Assembly: GCF_014650695.1 (NCBI RefSeq)
Contig: NZ_BMVL01000006.1
Location: 434,001-498,000 of the forward strand
Source of the DNA: Streptomyces avidinii
Lineage (GTDB): Bacteria; Actinomycetota; Actinomycetes; Streptomycetales; Streptomycetaceae
Reading direction: 5' to 3'
DNA: 64,000 bases
Under the pieces are notes generated by a model. That model saw only the letters and a program-made list of their open reading frames with translations, did no database searches and was not told the DNA's origin. Positions 51,514 to 60,055 of this stretch are shown piece after piece (position 1 is the stretch's first letter; each line of letters begins with the position of its first letter). A program made the translations under genes and the position numbers.

Positions 51514-51789
51514 TCACGGGGCGGGGCCCTGCGCGATGGGGCAAACGGCGCACGGCGCATCCCCCTGCCCGGGGCCCTCGCCCGGTGCCGCGAAGTGCCG
51601 CTGAGCGACGAGGCCCGCAAGGAGACGGCGGCCCGCACGTCCCGCAGCTGGAGTCTTCACCACGCGCACATCGCCGGTATGGACCTCAACGGAGTCTGCC
51701 GGGCAGAGCGGTGTCGACGCCGCGGCGTAGAACGGCCTGACGGTCGAGGTCGTCGTCCACGCCGGAAGACGCACGGCAGGGCGTGTCAC
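51514..51789 (-). CDS. hypothetical 91-aa protein, coupled to channel gene
   Basis: GTG 51789 overlaps the stop of the K+ channel gene by four bases (GTGA). The reading frame (VEVHTGDVRVVKTPAAGRAG, then APCAVCPIAQGP) shows no known domain. Third-position GC is a little lower than in the neighbours. It could be a small translated gene or a decayed stretch; the overlap and position between channel and hydrogenase genes are the only support. Confidence 0.35.
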   Translation of the reverse strand: MTRPAVRLPAWTTTSTVRPFYAAASTPLCPADSVEVHTGDVRVVKTPAAGRAGRRLLAGLVAQRHFAAPGEGPGQGDAPCAVCPIAQGPAP

Positions 51790-52652
51790 CGGTGCCCGTG
51801 GTCGTGTGCGAACGCGGCGAGAGCTTGCCTGGGCGTGCCCTGCGTGTGCAGGAAGCGCTCGTCCAGGATGGTGGCGAGGTCTTCCAGTGCGGAACGCAAC
51901 ACCGCGGAGGCGAGCCGAACATCCCGGTGTCCGGCTCGCGAAGCCTCATCGGCAATGTCGACGGCGTAGCCGATCTGGCGCGCGAGGGAGGTCCGGTCGT
52001 CGCCGTCGTGGAAGTAGTAGGACTCCGCGTACTGGAGGAAGTCGACCGCTGCGACGGACAGCGCCGTGGCCAGGCTGTCCAGCATGGCAGCCCCGGCCGG
52101 GGAGTCGATCTGTTCCTTCGAGGGATGGGTACGGGAGAGATGGGAGAGCCGCAACGCCAGTGCCCTGCGGCGCGCCAAAGCCGGATAGATGCCGAGGATC
52201 CAGGAGACCGTCGCGGTCAGAAGGGCGAACCCGACCAGTGCCTCCAGGGGTGCGAGGAGGCGCAGCCACCCCTCGGCAGGTGCGACGTCGCCGAGGCCGA
52301 GCGTGGAGAGCGTGACCAGCGAGACGTAGGTCGCGTCCAGCAGGCTCGCATGGTCGTCGGGCTGCAACCCGCCCGCGTACACGAACGCCTCGGGCATGTG
52401 AGGCCAGTAGATCAGCGCCCAGCCCGCGGCCACGGTCAGGGCCCACAGGGCGACGACGGACACCATGGCGAGCGGGCCGGCCAGGCCGGCTGCCGTCCGA
52501 CGGGTGCCCAGGACGGACGACAGCCGCCACAGTGTGGTCATGACCAGGCGGCTCAGCCCGCCGTGACGCGTCGGGTGCCACAGCGTGTGGAACACGTCCC
52601 GCAGGATCAGCAGGACCAGGGCCGCGCCCGTGACCGTCACCAGCCAATCCAT
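51786..52652 (-). CDS. potassium-channel-like protein (ion channel 2 family)
   Basis: 288 aa. Hydrophobic segments: VTVTGAALVLLILRDVF (1-18), LAMVSVVALWALTVAAGWALI (~58-80), a pore loop with filter-like TLSTLGLGDVAP, and LLAPLEALVGFALLTATVSWIL. The usual T-V-G-Y-G-D filter is replaced by T-L-G-L-G-D. The cytoplasmic C-terminus (~150 residues) is helical and not an RCK domain. AAAGGGG precedes the ATG. Likely K+ or other cation conductance; the altered filter leaves selectivity uncertain. Confidence 0.82.
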   Translation of the reverse strand: MDWLVTVTGAALVLLILRDVFHTLWHPTRHGGLSRLVMTTLWRLSSVLGTRRTAAGLAGPLAMVSVVALWALTVAAGWALIYWPHMPEAFVYAGGLQPDDHASLLDATYVSLVTLSTLGLGDVAPAEGWLRLLAPLEALVGFALLTATVSWILGIYPALARRRALALRLSHLSRTHPSKEQIDSPAGAAMLDSLATALSVAAVDFLQYAESYYFHDGDDRTSLARQIGYAVDIADEASRAGHRDVRLASAVLRSALEDLATILDERFLHTQGTPRQALAAFAHDHGHR

Positions 52653-52734
52653 CCGGCACCCCTTTTCCACCGCGTTTCGCCCAGGTTCGCGCACCTCCGT
52701 AGCCGCTGATCGCAGCCCACGCCGTCGCCAGGTG

Positions 52735-53250
52735 TCAGAGGCAGGGCCGGGACTCACGCCGGTGCTCACCCGGCGTCGAAATCGGCCGAGGTTCCGGCCC
52801 CAGGCGGAACCCTGTGACGAGTTCGGCCCGGATGCGCAGGACGCCGGCCACCGGCTGGTGCGACCACGGGTCGAGCAGCGCCTCGAGCCGTTGGGCCTCG
52901 TTGCGGTTCTCGACGAGCTCGGCGTAGCCGATCACCACGACACTCCAGCCGAGATGCGTGTCGGGGTGGATGGCGTCGGCTTCGTAGGCGAGGACGATGC
53001 CGGGTGTGCCGGGTGTCGCCACCAGCGACGCGCGTGAAGCACCTTCGTCGAGCCGGATGATCACGTCCTCCCCCTCGACCACGTGGTTCACCGGTCGGAT
53101 GGCCGGCAGCGCCTGGTGGGTGAAGACGATGCGGCCCAGCGGCACGGTGCCCAGGAGCCGCAGCGCTTCAGAGCGGTCCAGTTGCTCCGTCGACCGCATC
53201 GGGTCCGTGACAGGGTCGTGGTCCGGCCTCCGGGCGGTTTCATGATCCAT
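52735..53250 (-). CDS. pyridoxamine 5'-phosphate oxidase-family (flavin/F420-binding) protein
   Basis: 171 aa. Split-barrel core: LLGTVPLGRIVFTHQALPAIRPVNHVVEG, then VVVIGYAELVEN and FRLGPEPRPI. The family binds FMN, F420 or heme; a similar protein (Rv2631/Rv3129-type annotation varies) belongs to DosR-like regulons. ATG 53250 follows GGAGGG by seven bases. First gene of the long minus-strand cluster down to 43581, divergent from the CNB gene, with two palindromes between. Confidence 0.82.
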   Translation of the reverse strand: MDHETARRPDHDPVTDPMRSTEQLDRSEALRLLGTVPLGRIVFTHQALPAIRPVNHVVEGEDVIIRLDEGASRASLVATPGTPGIVLAYEADAIHPDTHLGWSVVVIGYAELVENRNEAQRLEALLDPWSHQPVAGVLRIRAELVTGFRLGPEPRPISTPGEHRRESRPCL

Positions 53251-53328
53251 CACACGGCCCTCCGCTCCGACCGCGTCGTGTCGGCCTCGGCTTCACCCAG
53301 CGTCCTTGCCTCCTCGCGCGCCGTGCCA

Positions 53329-53374
53329 GGGCCGAACGGTCCCCAGTCCTGTGGAATCGGGGGCCGGTCGGCCC
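53329..53374. promoter_or_regulatory. divergent promoter with two island palindromes
   Basis: GGGCC-GAAC-GGTCC (53329-53342) and GGGCC-GGTC-GGCCC (53361-53374), centres about 32 bp (three turns) apart. They serve the PNPOx/K+ channel/hydrogenase cluster (minus) and the CNB/CBS genes (plus). Confidence 0.7.
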
Positions 53375-53429
53375 ATGCCCAGCGCCTCTGGACCGCCCAG
53401 AATTGAATCGGAATCGACCGGAGGACGCC

Positions 53430-53894
53430 ATGAGGACCACTCCCCCTACTAAGATCGCCGGTGCGTTGCCGGCTGAGCACCGTTCCCGGCTGATGGACAT
53501 CGCACGGGAGGTCAACTTCCCCGAGAGCGCGCGCCTCTTCAACGAGGGCGGCCGGGCGGACAGGTTCTGGATCGTCCGAACCGGCATCGTCGCCCTGGAC
53601 GTGCATGTGCCCGGCAGACAGCCGGCAGTGATCGAAAGGCTCGGACCGGGCGAACTCGTGGGGTGCTCGTGGATGCTGCAGCCCAGTGCCTGGAGACTGG
53701 GCGCGGTGGCCACGACGCCGGTGCGCACGTACGAATTCGACGCCGCCGCGGTGCGCACGATGATGGATGCCGACCCTGCCTTCGGCTCCGCGATGGGCCA
53801 CTGGGTCGCGCAGGTGCTCGCGCACCGGCTGCACGCCGCCCGTATCCGGCTCCTCGACCTCTATGCCCCGCACGGCAGTGGCAGCTATCTCTGA
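53430..53894 (+). CDS. short cyclic-nucleotide-binding-domain protein
   Basis: 154 aa. Same make-up as the protein at 49244: ARLFNEGGRADRFWIVRTG, LDVHVPGRQPAVIERLGPGELVG, C-terminal LLDLYAPHGSGSYL, and no DNA-binding domain. It is thus a stand-alone sensor domain. GGAGGACGCC precedes the ATG. The gene leads a plus-strand pair with the CBS gene 45 bp on. Confidence 0.88.
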   Translation: MRTTPPTKIAGALPAEHRSRLMDIAREVNFPESARLFNEGGRADRFWIVRTGIVALDVHVPGRQPAVIERLGPGELVGCSWMLQPSAWRLGAVATTPVRTYEFDAAAVRTMMDADPAFGSAMGHWVAQVLAHRLHAARIRLLDLYAPHGSGSYL

Positions 53895-53939
53895 CGGCCG
53901 GTGTCCCACACCTGAACCCCCAGCAGTGAGGAGGGCGTC

Positions 53940-54584
53940 ATGCCCGCGTCCCGGTACACCGTCAGCGACGTCATGACCCATACGGCCGTGGCCATCGGCC
54001 GCGAGGCTTCGTACAAGGAGATCGTCGAGCTGATGGACCAGTGGAAGGTCAGCGCCGTCCCCGTCCTGGAGGGCGAGGGCCGCGTCGTCGGAGTGGTCTC
54101 CGAGGCGGATCTCCTGCCCAAGGAGGAGTTCCGGCAGGACGACCCCCGGCTTCCCGATCAGATGGAAGAGGCTTCCAAGGCGGGGGGTGTGCTGGCCGAG
54201 GAGCTGATGTCGAGTCCGGCCGTGACCGTGCACCCCGACGCCACGCTCGCCGAAGCTGCCCAGATCATGGCCCGCAAGCACGTGAAGCGCCTCCCCGTGG
54301 TGAACGGCGTGGGGATGCTGGAGGGGGTCGTGAGCCGGAGCGACCTGCTCAAGGTCTTCCTGCGCACCGACGAGGAGATCGAGGAGGAGATCCGCGACGC
54401 GGTTCTCGCCGAGCTCGCTCCCCCGGTAGATCTACAGGCATCGGTGAAGGACGGCGTCGTCACCCTGCGGGGATCTCTCCGTAGTCGCGCCCTGGTGCCG
54501 CTGGTGGCCCGCGCCATCCGTGCCGTGGAAGGCGTGGTGGACGTCCGGATGGAGCCGGAAGGGCAGCCCGCCGGAGCTGCCTGA
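53940..54584 (+). CDS. CBS-domain pair protein with BON-like tail
   Basis: 214 aa. CBS1: VSDVMTHTAVAIGREASYKE, then VPVLEGEGRVVGVVSEADLL. A charged insertion (FRQDDPRLPDQMEEASKAGG) precedes CBS2 (LMSSPAVTVHPDATLAEAAQ, then LPVVNGVGMLEGVVSRSDLL) and a BON-like tail (LQASVKDGVVTLRGSLRSRA). GAGGAGG precedes the ATG. Member of the CBS/BON set of the island. Confidence 0.9.
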   Translation: MPASRYTVSDVMTHTAVAIGREASYKEIVELMDQWKVSAVPVLEGEGRVVGVVSEADLLPKEEFRQDDPRLPDQMEEASKAGGVLAEELMSSPAVTVHPDATLAEAAQIMARKHVKRLPVVNGVGMLEGVVSRSDLLKVFLRTDEEIEEEIRDAVLAELAPPVDLQASVKDGVVTLRGSLRSRALVPLVARAIRAVEGVVDVRMEPEGQPAGAA

Positions 54585-54610
54585 AACCCTTCACCGCCGC
54601 GCCGGCTCCG

Positions 54611-54672
54611 GGACGCACCACAAGGTGCGTCCGCCCGCTCCCCTGAGACAACGCGTACGACAAGACGTACGC
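54611..54672. promoter_or_regulatory. two inverted repeats before the DevR-like gene
   Basis: GGACGCACC-ACAA-GGTGCGTCC (54611-54632), which may also act as terminator of the CBS gene, and GCGTACG-ACAAGA-CGTACGC (54653-54672), 27 bp before the response-regulator start. Neither matches the island palindrome. Confidence 0.5.
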
Positions 54673-54698
54673 ACAGCCGATCGATCACAGGGGCGTAC

Positions 54699-55292
54699 AT
54701 GTCCGACGCACCAGCACCCTCTGTCTCGTCCGGGGCGCCCATCAGGGTCTTCCTCCTGGACGACCACGAGGTAGTACGCCGCGGCCTGTACGACCTGCTG
54801 GACGCGGAGCCCGACATCGACGTCATCGGCGAGGCATCGACCGCCGAGCAGGCATTGACCCGCGGGCCGGCGCTGCGCCCGGACCTCGCCGTGCTCGACG
54901 TCCGGCTGCCCGACGGCGACGGGATCACCGTGTGCCGCGAGTTGCGCTCGCGGATGCCGGATCTCGCCTGCTTGATGCTGACCTCGTTCGACGACGAAGA
55001 CGCGCTGCTCGACGCGATCATGGCCGGAGCGGCCGGCTACGTCCTCAAGCAGATCAAGGGGTCGGACCTGGTTTCGGCCGTACGGACCGTGGCGACCGGA
55101 CAGTCCATGCTGGACCCTGCGACGACCGCTCGGCTGATGCACTCGCTGAGGGACCCGGAGACCGTCAAGACTCCGGACGACGATCGCCTGGCCGCTCTCT
55201 CCGAGCGGGAGCGTTCCGTGCTCGAACTGATCGGCGAGGGCCTCACGAACGCGCAGATCGGCCTGCCTGTGCATGGCGGGCCACGTTCGTGA
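54699..55292 (+). pseudogene. DevR/OsdR-like NarL-family response regulator, HTH truncated
   Basis: The receiver is complete: VFLLDDHEVVRRGLYDLLD, phospho-acceptor Asp in LAVLDVRLPDGDG, LMLTSFDDEDALLDAIMAGAAGYVLKQIKG-type positions ~95-125. The LuxR-type DNA-binding domain begins normally (LSERERSVLELIGEGLTN) but after AQIG turns into LPVHGGPRS and stops, losing the recognition helix and dimer helix. From about 55258 the opposite strand is the truncated kinase gene. The product could be phosphorylated but should not bind DNA. Confidence 0.8.
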
Positions 55293-56280
55293 GTGCCTCC
55301 CCGATCACCGCGAACGCCTCGTCCGCGGTCTCCCGGGGTACGTCGGTGTCGATGAGGCCCTGGTGGCATCCAGGTCGTCGATGGCTCGGGCGAGCCGTTC
55401 CGAAGCCTCGGGATGCTCGACGAAGCGTTGGGCGCTCTGCAGGGTCATGCCTGTGGCAAAAAGGCGCTGGATGGCGAGATCATGCAGGTCGCGGGCGATG
55501 CGGTCATGGTCCGCCAGCATGCTCATCTGCTCGGTGTCCCGGCGCCGGTCGGCGAGCTCCAGGGCCAGGGCGGCCTGGCCGGCGAAGCCGGGCAGGGCTG
55601 CGATCTCGGCGCGGGCGAACGCCGGGCGGCCGCACCTGCGGGCCAGGATGAGGACGCCGCTCAGCTTCTCCTTGGTGCCGACCGTTACGGCGACGGCGGG
55701 GCCGAAGCCCTTCCAGCGTTCCGGCTGCACCGTGATCCGGACCTCGGTTCCGACGTCGGCAACAGTGATCAGCCCGTCCTCCTCGCCGAGGGCGGCTGCT
55801 GCCAGGGTTCCCGCGCTGCTGGGCAGCACGATGCCGCGATGCGCCTCGGCGCCGTCTCCCAGCGCCAGCGAGCCGCGCAGTTCCCCGCCCTGGCCCACGA
55901 GGTAGAAGACACCGATGTCGGCTCCCGTGATGTCGCGGGCCCGATGAGTTCGCCGAGGATGCCGTGGCCGGAGGGCAGGTCGCCGGTCTCGGCCCGGAGG
56001 CCGTCGCTGATGCCGACGGGGAGGAACTGGGGGGCTTCCGGACGTCGCCGATGACGCCCAGGGCTCCGTACTCCGCGTCCACCAGGACGACGGCGGCTTC
56101 GACGATGCCCCTCAGAACCTGCGGAAGGTCGAGCTCCCGGCCGACGGACATCACGGCTTCAAGGAGCCCGTTGAGCCGGTCCCTGGTGCCGCGCACTTCG
56201 TCGATGCGGACCTGGAGCTCTTCGAGCAATTCGCCCAGCCGGAGCCGCGGCAGCCCCGAACGCTGCTCGTCCCCGCCCAT
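55262..56280 (-). pseudogene. DevS/OsdK-like GAF sensor kinase, multiply disrupted
   Basis: ATG 56280 starts RLGELLEELQVRIDEVRGTR, then LVDAEYGALGVIGD; the frame is lost near 56040. GAF1 resumes as QFLPVGISDGLRAETGDLPS in another frame to GELIGP. A large piece (rest of GAF1, start of GAF2) is missing before ARDITGADIGVFYLVGQGG. GAF2 and the HisKA_3 box follow (DRIARDLHDLAIQRLFATGM). Then another break, and the ATPase N-box (ADEAFAVIGEALTNVARHAQA) runs into the response regulator at ~55262. The ATPase domain is absent beyond the N-box, so no kinase can be made. Confidence 0.78.
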
Positions 56281-56367
56281 GCGTAACCTCCAAGCGGCGC
56301 CCGGGCGAAGTCCGGCCTGCCTCTTCACCGTATCCCCGCCCCCACGTTTCCGCGCAGGCTGAAGGCG

Positions 56368-56598
56368 TCAGCCGGAGTCGTCGGTGCCGAGATGCCGGAC
56401 GTGTGCGCCCGGTCCGGGGAAGAAGAGGGTCGTCCTGCCGGTGTCCGACCAGCGGACGTCGTAGGGCGGGGTGCCGTCGTCGTGATGCAGACCGACGACT
56501 TCGCCGTCGCGACCCGCTTGGCCCACCGAGGGCCCGCCCACCACGATCTCGTCGCCCACGCGGGCGTGGGGACCGTGCTCGGACGTGTGCGCCTTCAT
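56368..56598 (-). CDS. DUF1918 small protein
   Basis: 76 aa. HARVGDEIVVGGPSVGQAGRDGEVV and LFFPGPGAHVRHL match the compact SH3-like DUF1918 fold common in actinomycetes, of unknown function. ATG 56598 is nine bases after GGAG; ATG 56604 overlaps the stop of the ATPase gene (TGATGA) and is an alternative. Last gene of the Usp-Usp-ATPase operon. Confidence 0.82.
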   Translation of the reverse strand: MKAHTSEHGPHARVGDEIVVGGPSVGQAGRDGEVVGLHHDDGTPPYDVRWSDTGRTTLFFPGPGAHVRHLGTDDSG

Positions 56599-56603
56599 GA
56601 TCA

Positions 56604-59186
56604 TCAGCTCCTTCGGAATGCGTGCCGTGCGAGTCGGGCTGCCGCGAAGCCGCTCACGAGGGCGGCTGATGCCAGGGCAAGGCCCGGCCATCCAAGAGGT
56701 GCGGTCTCCAGAACCGACTGCAGCGGCGCAAGGTAGAGCGCTGCCGCCCCGAGCAGGGCGGAGGCGAGGACGGACAGGGGCAGGAAGAGGTTCTCCCGGG
56801 TCAGCAAGCGGGTTCGCAGTCCCAGCACGACACCGAGCTGCGCAGCGAGCAAGGACAGGAAGAGGACGCTCTGCCAGGGCAGGTCCCAGGCCCGTGCGAC
56901 CGTCCCGGCGGTGAGGCAGGCGGCTGTGACGACCGCGGCGAGCACCACGAGGCGCTGCCAGGCGCCCGCGCCGAGGATGTGCTGGCCGGGCGGCCTCGGG
57001 GGCCTGTGCATCGCCTCCGGGTCCACCGGTTCGGCGCCCATGGCCACCCCGGTCAGACCGTGGGTCAGGAGGTTGATCCACAGGATCTGGCCCGCCCGGA
57101 GCGGGAGCGGAAGGCCGAGGAGGGGGCCGATCAGCATGACGAGGATCTCGGCGGCGCCGCCGGCCAGACCGTAGACGAGGAAGCGGCGGATGTTGTCGTA
57201 GACCCGCCGGCCCTCCTCGACGGCCGCGACCACGGTCGACAGGTCGTCGTCGGTCAGCACGAGGTCGGCAGCCTGGCGGGCGACTTCGGTCCCCCGCTGT
57301 CCCATGGCCACCCCGATGTCGGCGCGGCGCAGGGCGGGGCCGTCGTTGACCCCGTCGCCGGTCATGGCAGTGACGGCCCCCTTGGCCCTCCAAGCGTCGA
57401 CGATGTCGAGCTTCTGCTGTGGATCGGTCCGGGCGAAGACGCGTGCGGCGGTGAGGTCGGCCACCCGGCCTGCCGCCAGATCGGGGCCGTTGACCACGGT
57501 CTGGTCATCGGTGTCCGCGCCGGCCAGACCCACGCGGACGGCGATCGCGCGTGCCGTGGCCGGGTGGTCTCCAGTGATCAGGACCGGGGTGATGCCGGCC
57601 GCGTGGCAAGCGGCGAGAGTGGCCGCTGCCGCGGGCTTCGGCGGATCACTGATGGCGACCAGGCCCAAGAGCCTCAGCCCCGCCTCGGCCGTCTCCGCGT
57701 TATCCGGTTGCTCGGCGTGTTCGGCGGACGCCACGGCGAGCACCCGGTATCCGCGGGAGGCCAGGATCGCCGCCTGCTGCCGGGCGCCGGCCACCAGGTC
57801 GGTGCGGTCTGCGAGAACGGCTGCGTCCAGCACCACCTCCGGGGCACCTTTCAGGCACACCAGGGCGCCGCCGGACGGCAGGCGGTGGACTGTCGTCATG
57901 CGCTTGCGTCCACTGTCGAACGGGATCTCCCACGTCCTGGGGTGGGTGCGCCTGAGAAGCTCCGGCTCGTCGCACCCGGCCTTGACGGCGGCCGACAGGA
58001 GGGCGGCCTCCATGGGGTCGCCGACCGCGGTCCAGCGGCCCTCGTCCGGGGGCTCTCCCTGGGGCGGCCGCAGGGAGGCGTCGTTGCAGAGCGACGCGGC
58101 CGTCAGCAGCTCCTGTAGGGGGCCGAGCTCGGCCGCCGTCGGCTTCCTGCCCTCGACCAGGACGTCTCCCTGCGGCTCGTACCCCACCCCGAAGAAGTCG
58201 ACCGCGGCCCGTGGCGTCCACACGTGCTGGACGACCATGCGGCCTTCGGTGAGGGTGCCTGTCTTGTCCGTGGCGAGGACCGTGACGGAGCCGAGGGTCT
58301 CCACGGCGGGGAGCCGGCGGATGAGAGCGTGCCGGGCCGCCATGCGCCGGGCTCCCAGTGCGAGGGCCAGGGTCACGACGGCCGGCAGGGATTCCGGGAC
58401 CGCTGCGACGGCGAGGCTGATCGCAGTCACCGCCATGATTCCGAGCGGCAGGCCCTGTATGAGCCCGAGGCCGAAGACCACCAGGCAGAGGGCCAGGGTC
58501 ACGATGGCCAGGATGCGCCCCAGCGAGGCGAGACGGTGTTGCAGGGGTGTTGGCTCCCGCTTGGTGTCGAGGAGGGCGGCGATCCGGCCGAGCGCGCTGT
58601 CGGGGCCGGTGGCCCTCACCGTCGCCACACCCCGGCCTCGCACGACCACGGTCCCCGCGCCCACCGTCGAATCGTCCTCCTTGTCCACGGGGACGGATTC
58701 CCCGGTGAGCATGGATTCGTCGATCATCAGGGCGGACGCCTCGGTGACATCGGCGTCGGCCGCCACGATGTCACCCTCGGCGAGGAGCAGGACATCGCCG
58801 GGCACCACGGCGGCTGCGGGGACCTCGCGCGGAGCACCGTCCCGCAGGACCCGCGCCTTTGGTGCCGACATCGCGGAGAGAGCGGCCACGGCGTGGTCGG
58901 CACGGGTCTCCTGTACGACGCCCACGCTCGTGTTGACGACGATCACCACGGCGATGACCACCGCGTCGGCGTGGTCGCCGATCGCGATCGTCAGTACCAC
59001 CGCGCCCAGCAACACCATGATCAGCGGATCGCGCAGCTGGGCCAGCACCCTGACGTACCAGGGTGTCGCCGGGGCGGGCGGGATCTCGTTGCGGCCGTGC
59101 TCGGCCAGACGGCGTTCCGCCTCGACGTCGGTGAGGCCGTCGGGCGTGCGGACAGGTACCTCCGCGGTGGCCGGGGTCATCACCAT
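56604..59186 (-). CDS. cation-transporting P-type ATPase (P2-type)
   Basis: 860 aa. Actuator domain with MLTGESVPV (TGES), phosphorylation motif LATDKTGTLTEG (DKTGT), nucleotide-binding FDSGRKRMTTVH and CLKGAPE, hinge MTGDGVNDGPAL. Ten membrane helices; M4 has AAVPESLPAVV (PESLP rather than PEGLP), M6 LWINLLTHGLTGVA with the N-x-x-T-x-G pattern of Ca/Na/K pumps. Probably moves Ca2+, Na+ or K+; type cannot be fixed by sequence alone. AGGA precedes the ATG. Only 8 bp after the Usp gene, so surely cotranscribed with the Usp pair. Confidence 0.9.
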   Translation of the reverse strand: MVMTPATAEVPVRTPDGLTDVEAERRLAEHGRNEIPPAPATPWYVRVLAQLRDPLIMVLLGAVVLTIAIGDHADAVVIAVVIVVNTSVGVVQETRADHAVAALSAMSAPKARVLRDGAPREVPAAAVVPGDVLLLAEGDIVAADADVTEASALMIDESMLTGESVPVDKEDDSTVGAGTVVVRGRGVATVRATGPDSALGRIAALLDTKREPTPLQHRLASLGRILAIVTLALCLVVFGLGLIQGLPLGIMAVTAISLAVAAVPESLPAVVTLALALGARRMAARHALIRRLPAVETLGSVTVLATDKTGTLTEGRMVVQHVWTPRAAVDFFGVGYEPQGDVLVEGRKPTAAELGPLQELLTAASLCNDASLRPPQGEPPDEGRWTAVGDPMEAALLSAAVKAGCDEPELLRRTHPRTWEIPFDSGRKRMTTVHRLPSGGALVCLKGAPEVVLDAAVLADRTDLVAGARQQAAILASRGYRVLAVASAEHAEQPDNAETAEAGLRLLGLVAISDPPKPAAAATLAACHAAGITPVLITGDHPATARAIAVRVGLAGADTDDQTVVNGPDLAAGRVADLTAARVFARTDPQQKLDIVDAWRAKGAVTAMTGDGVNDGPALRRADIGVAMGQRGTEVARQAADLVLTDDDLSTVVAAVEEGRRVYDNIRRFLVYGLAGGAAEILVMLIGPLLGLPLPLRAGQILWINLLTHGLTGVAMGAEPVDPEAMHRPPRPPGQHILGAGAWQRLVVLAAVVTAACLTAGTVARAWDLPWQSVLFLSLLAAQLGVVLGLRTRLLTRENLFLPLSVLASALLGAAALYLAPLQSVLETAPLGWPGLALASAALVSGFAAARLARHAFRRS

Positions 59187-59194
59187 GGCGGTTC

Positions 59195-60055
59195 CTATTC
59201 GGCCGGAACCGTGATCACCGGGCAGAACGCCCGGTGCAGCAGTCCGTGGACGACGGAACCCAGGCGCATGCCGGAGTAGCCTCCGCGTCCGCGGCGGCCC
59301 ACCACCACGGCCAGGGCGTGTTCGGCGGCCTCCGCGAGCTCCTCGACCGGATGTCCGATCGGGATCTCGTGGGAGAGCAACACGTCGGGGTATTTCTGCG
59401 ACCATCCGGCCGTGGCCTCGGACAGCATCCGCCGCTGGGCCTGCAGTGCGACCTCCTCGTCGTGGAGGAGGAAGACCGGCGGCTGCCACACCGCGATGGC
59501 GCGCAGCGCGGCGCCGCGCAGGTCGGCTTCCTCGAAGGCCAGCGCGAGCGCGGCCTTGGAGGACTCGCTGCCGTCGATGCCCACGACCAGGTAGGGCGGC
59601 TGCTGGGTGATGTGTTCGGGGTTTCCGACCACGACGACCGGGCAGTGCGCCTGGGCCGTGACCGGGACCACCGTGGAGCCGGCGCTGAAGTGCTCCGCGG
59701 TCCGGCTCAGGTGGCGGGATCCGAGTACGAGCATGCGGGCCTGCTTGGACAGGCGGCCTATGGCGGGGACGGGGAATCCTTCGATCAGGTCTGTGGCCAC
59801 GGCGGACCCCGGGTGCCGTTCCCGCGCCCAGTCGGTACCGGCTGCCAGGGCTTCCGAGCCCGCCTGGTGCAGGGCCGTCGTGCGAGGGGTGCCGTTGACC
59901 TGCCGCTTCTGGTGCGGCGGAGGCACGGTCACGACGAGTCGGAGCCCCGTCCCACGGCGGTGGGCCTCGTCCGACGCCCAGGCAAGGGGCAGACGCCAGT
60001 CCCTCCCAGGGTCGATGCCGACGACGATCTCGCGGCGTTCGGCGGCGGCCATCAC
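59195..60055 (-). CDS. universal stress protein, two UspA domains (A-type copy 2)
   Basis: 286 aa from GTG 60055, the same length as its paralogue at 32137. VVGIDPGRDWRLPLAWASDE, VLGSRHLSRTAEHFSAGSTV, LVVGIDGSESSKAALALAFE and VVGRRGRGGYSGMRLGSVVH differ from the paralogue only at scattered positions. GTG overlaps the stop of the upstream Usp (GTGA), again as in the other pair. ATG 60052 is an alternative. The ATPase gene follows after 8 bp. Confidence 0.92.
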   Translation of the reverse strand: MMAAAERREIVVGIDPGRDWRLPLAWASDEAHRRGTGLRLVVTVPPPHQKRQVNGTPRTTALHQAGSEALAAGTDWARERHPGSAVATDLIEGFPVPAIGRLSKQARMLVLGSRHLSRTAEHFSAGSTVVPVTAQAHCPVVVVGNPEHITQQPPYLVVGIDGSESSKAALALAFEEADLRGAALRAIAVWQPPVFLLHDEEVALQAQRRMLSEATAGWSQKYPDVLLSHEIPIGHPVEELAEAAEHALAVVVGRRGRGGYSGMRLGSVVHGLLHRAFCPVITVPAE

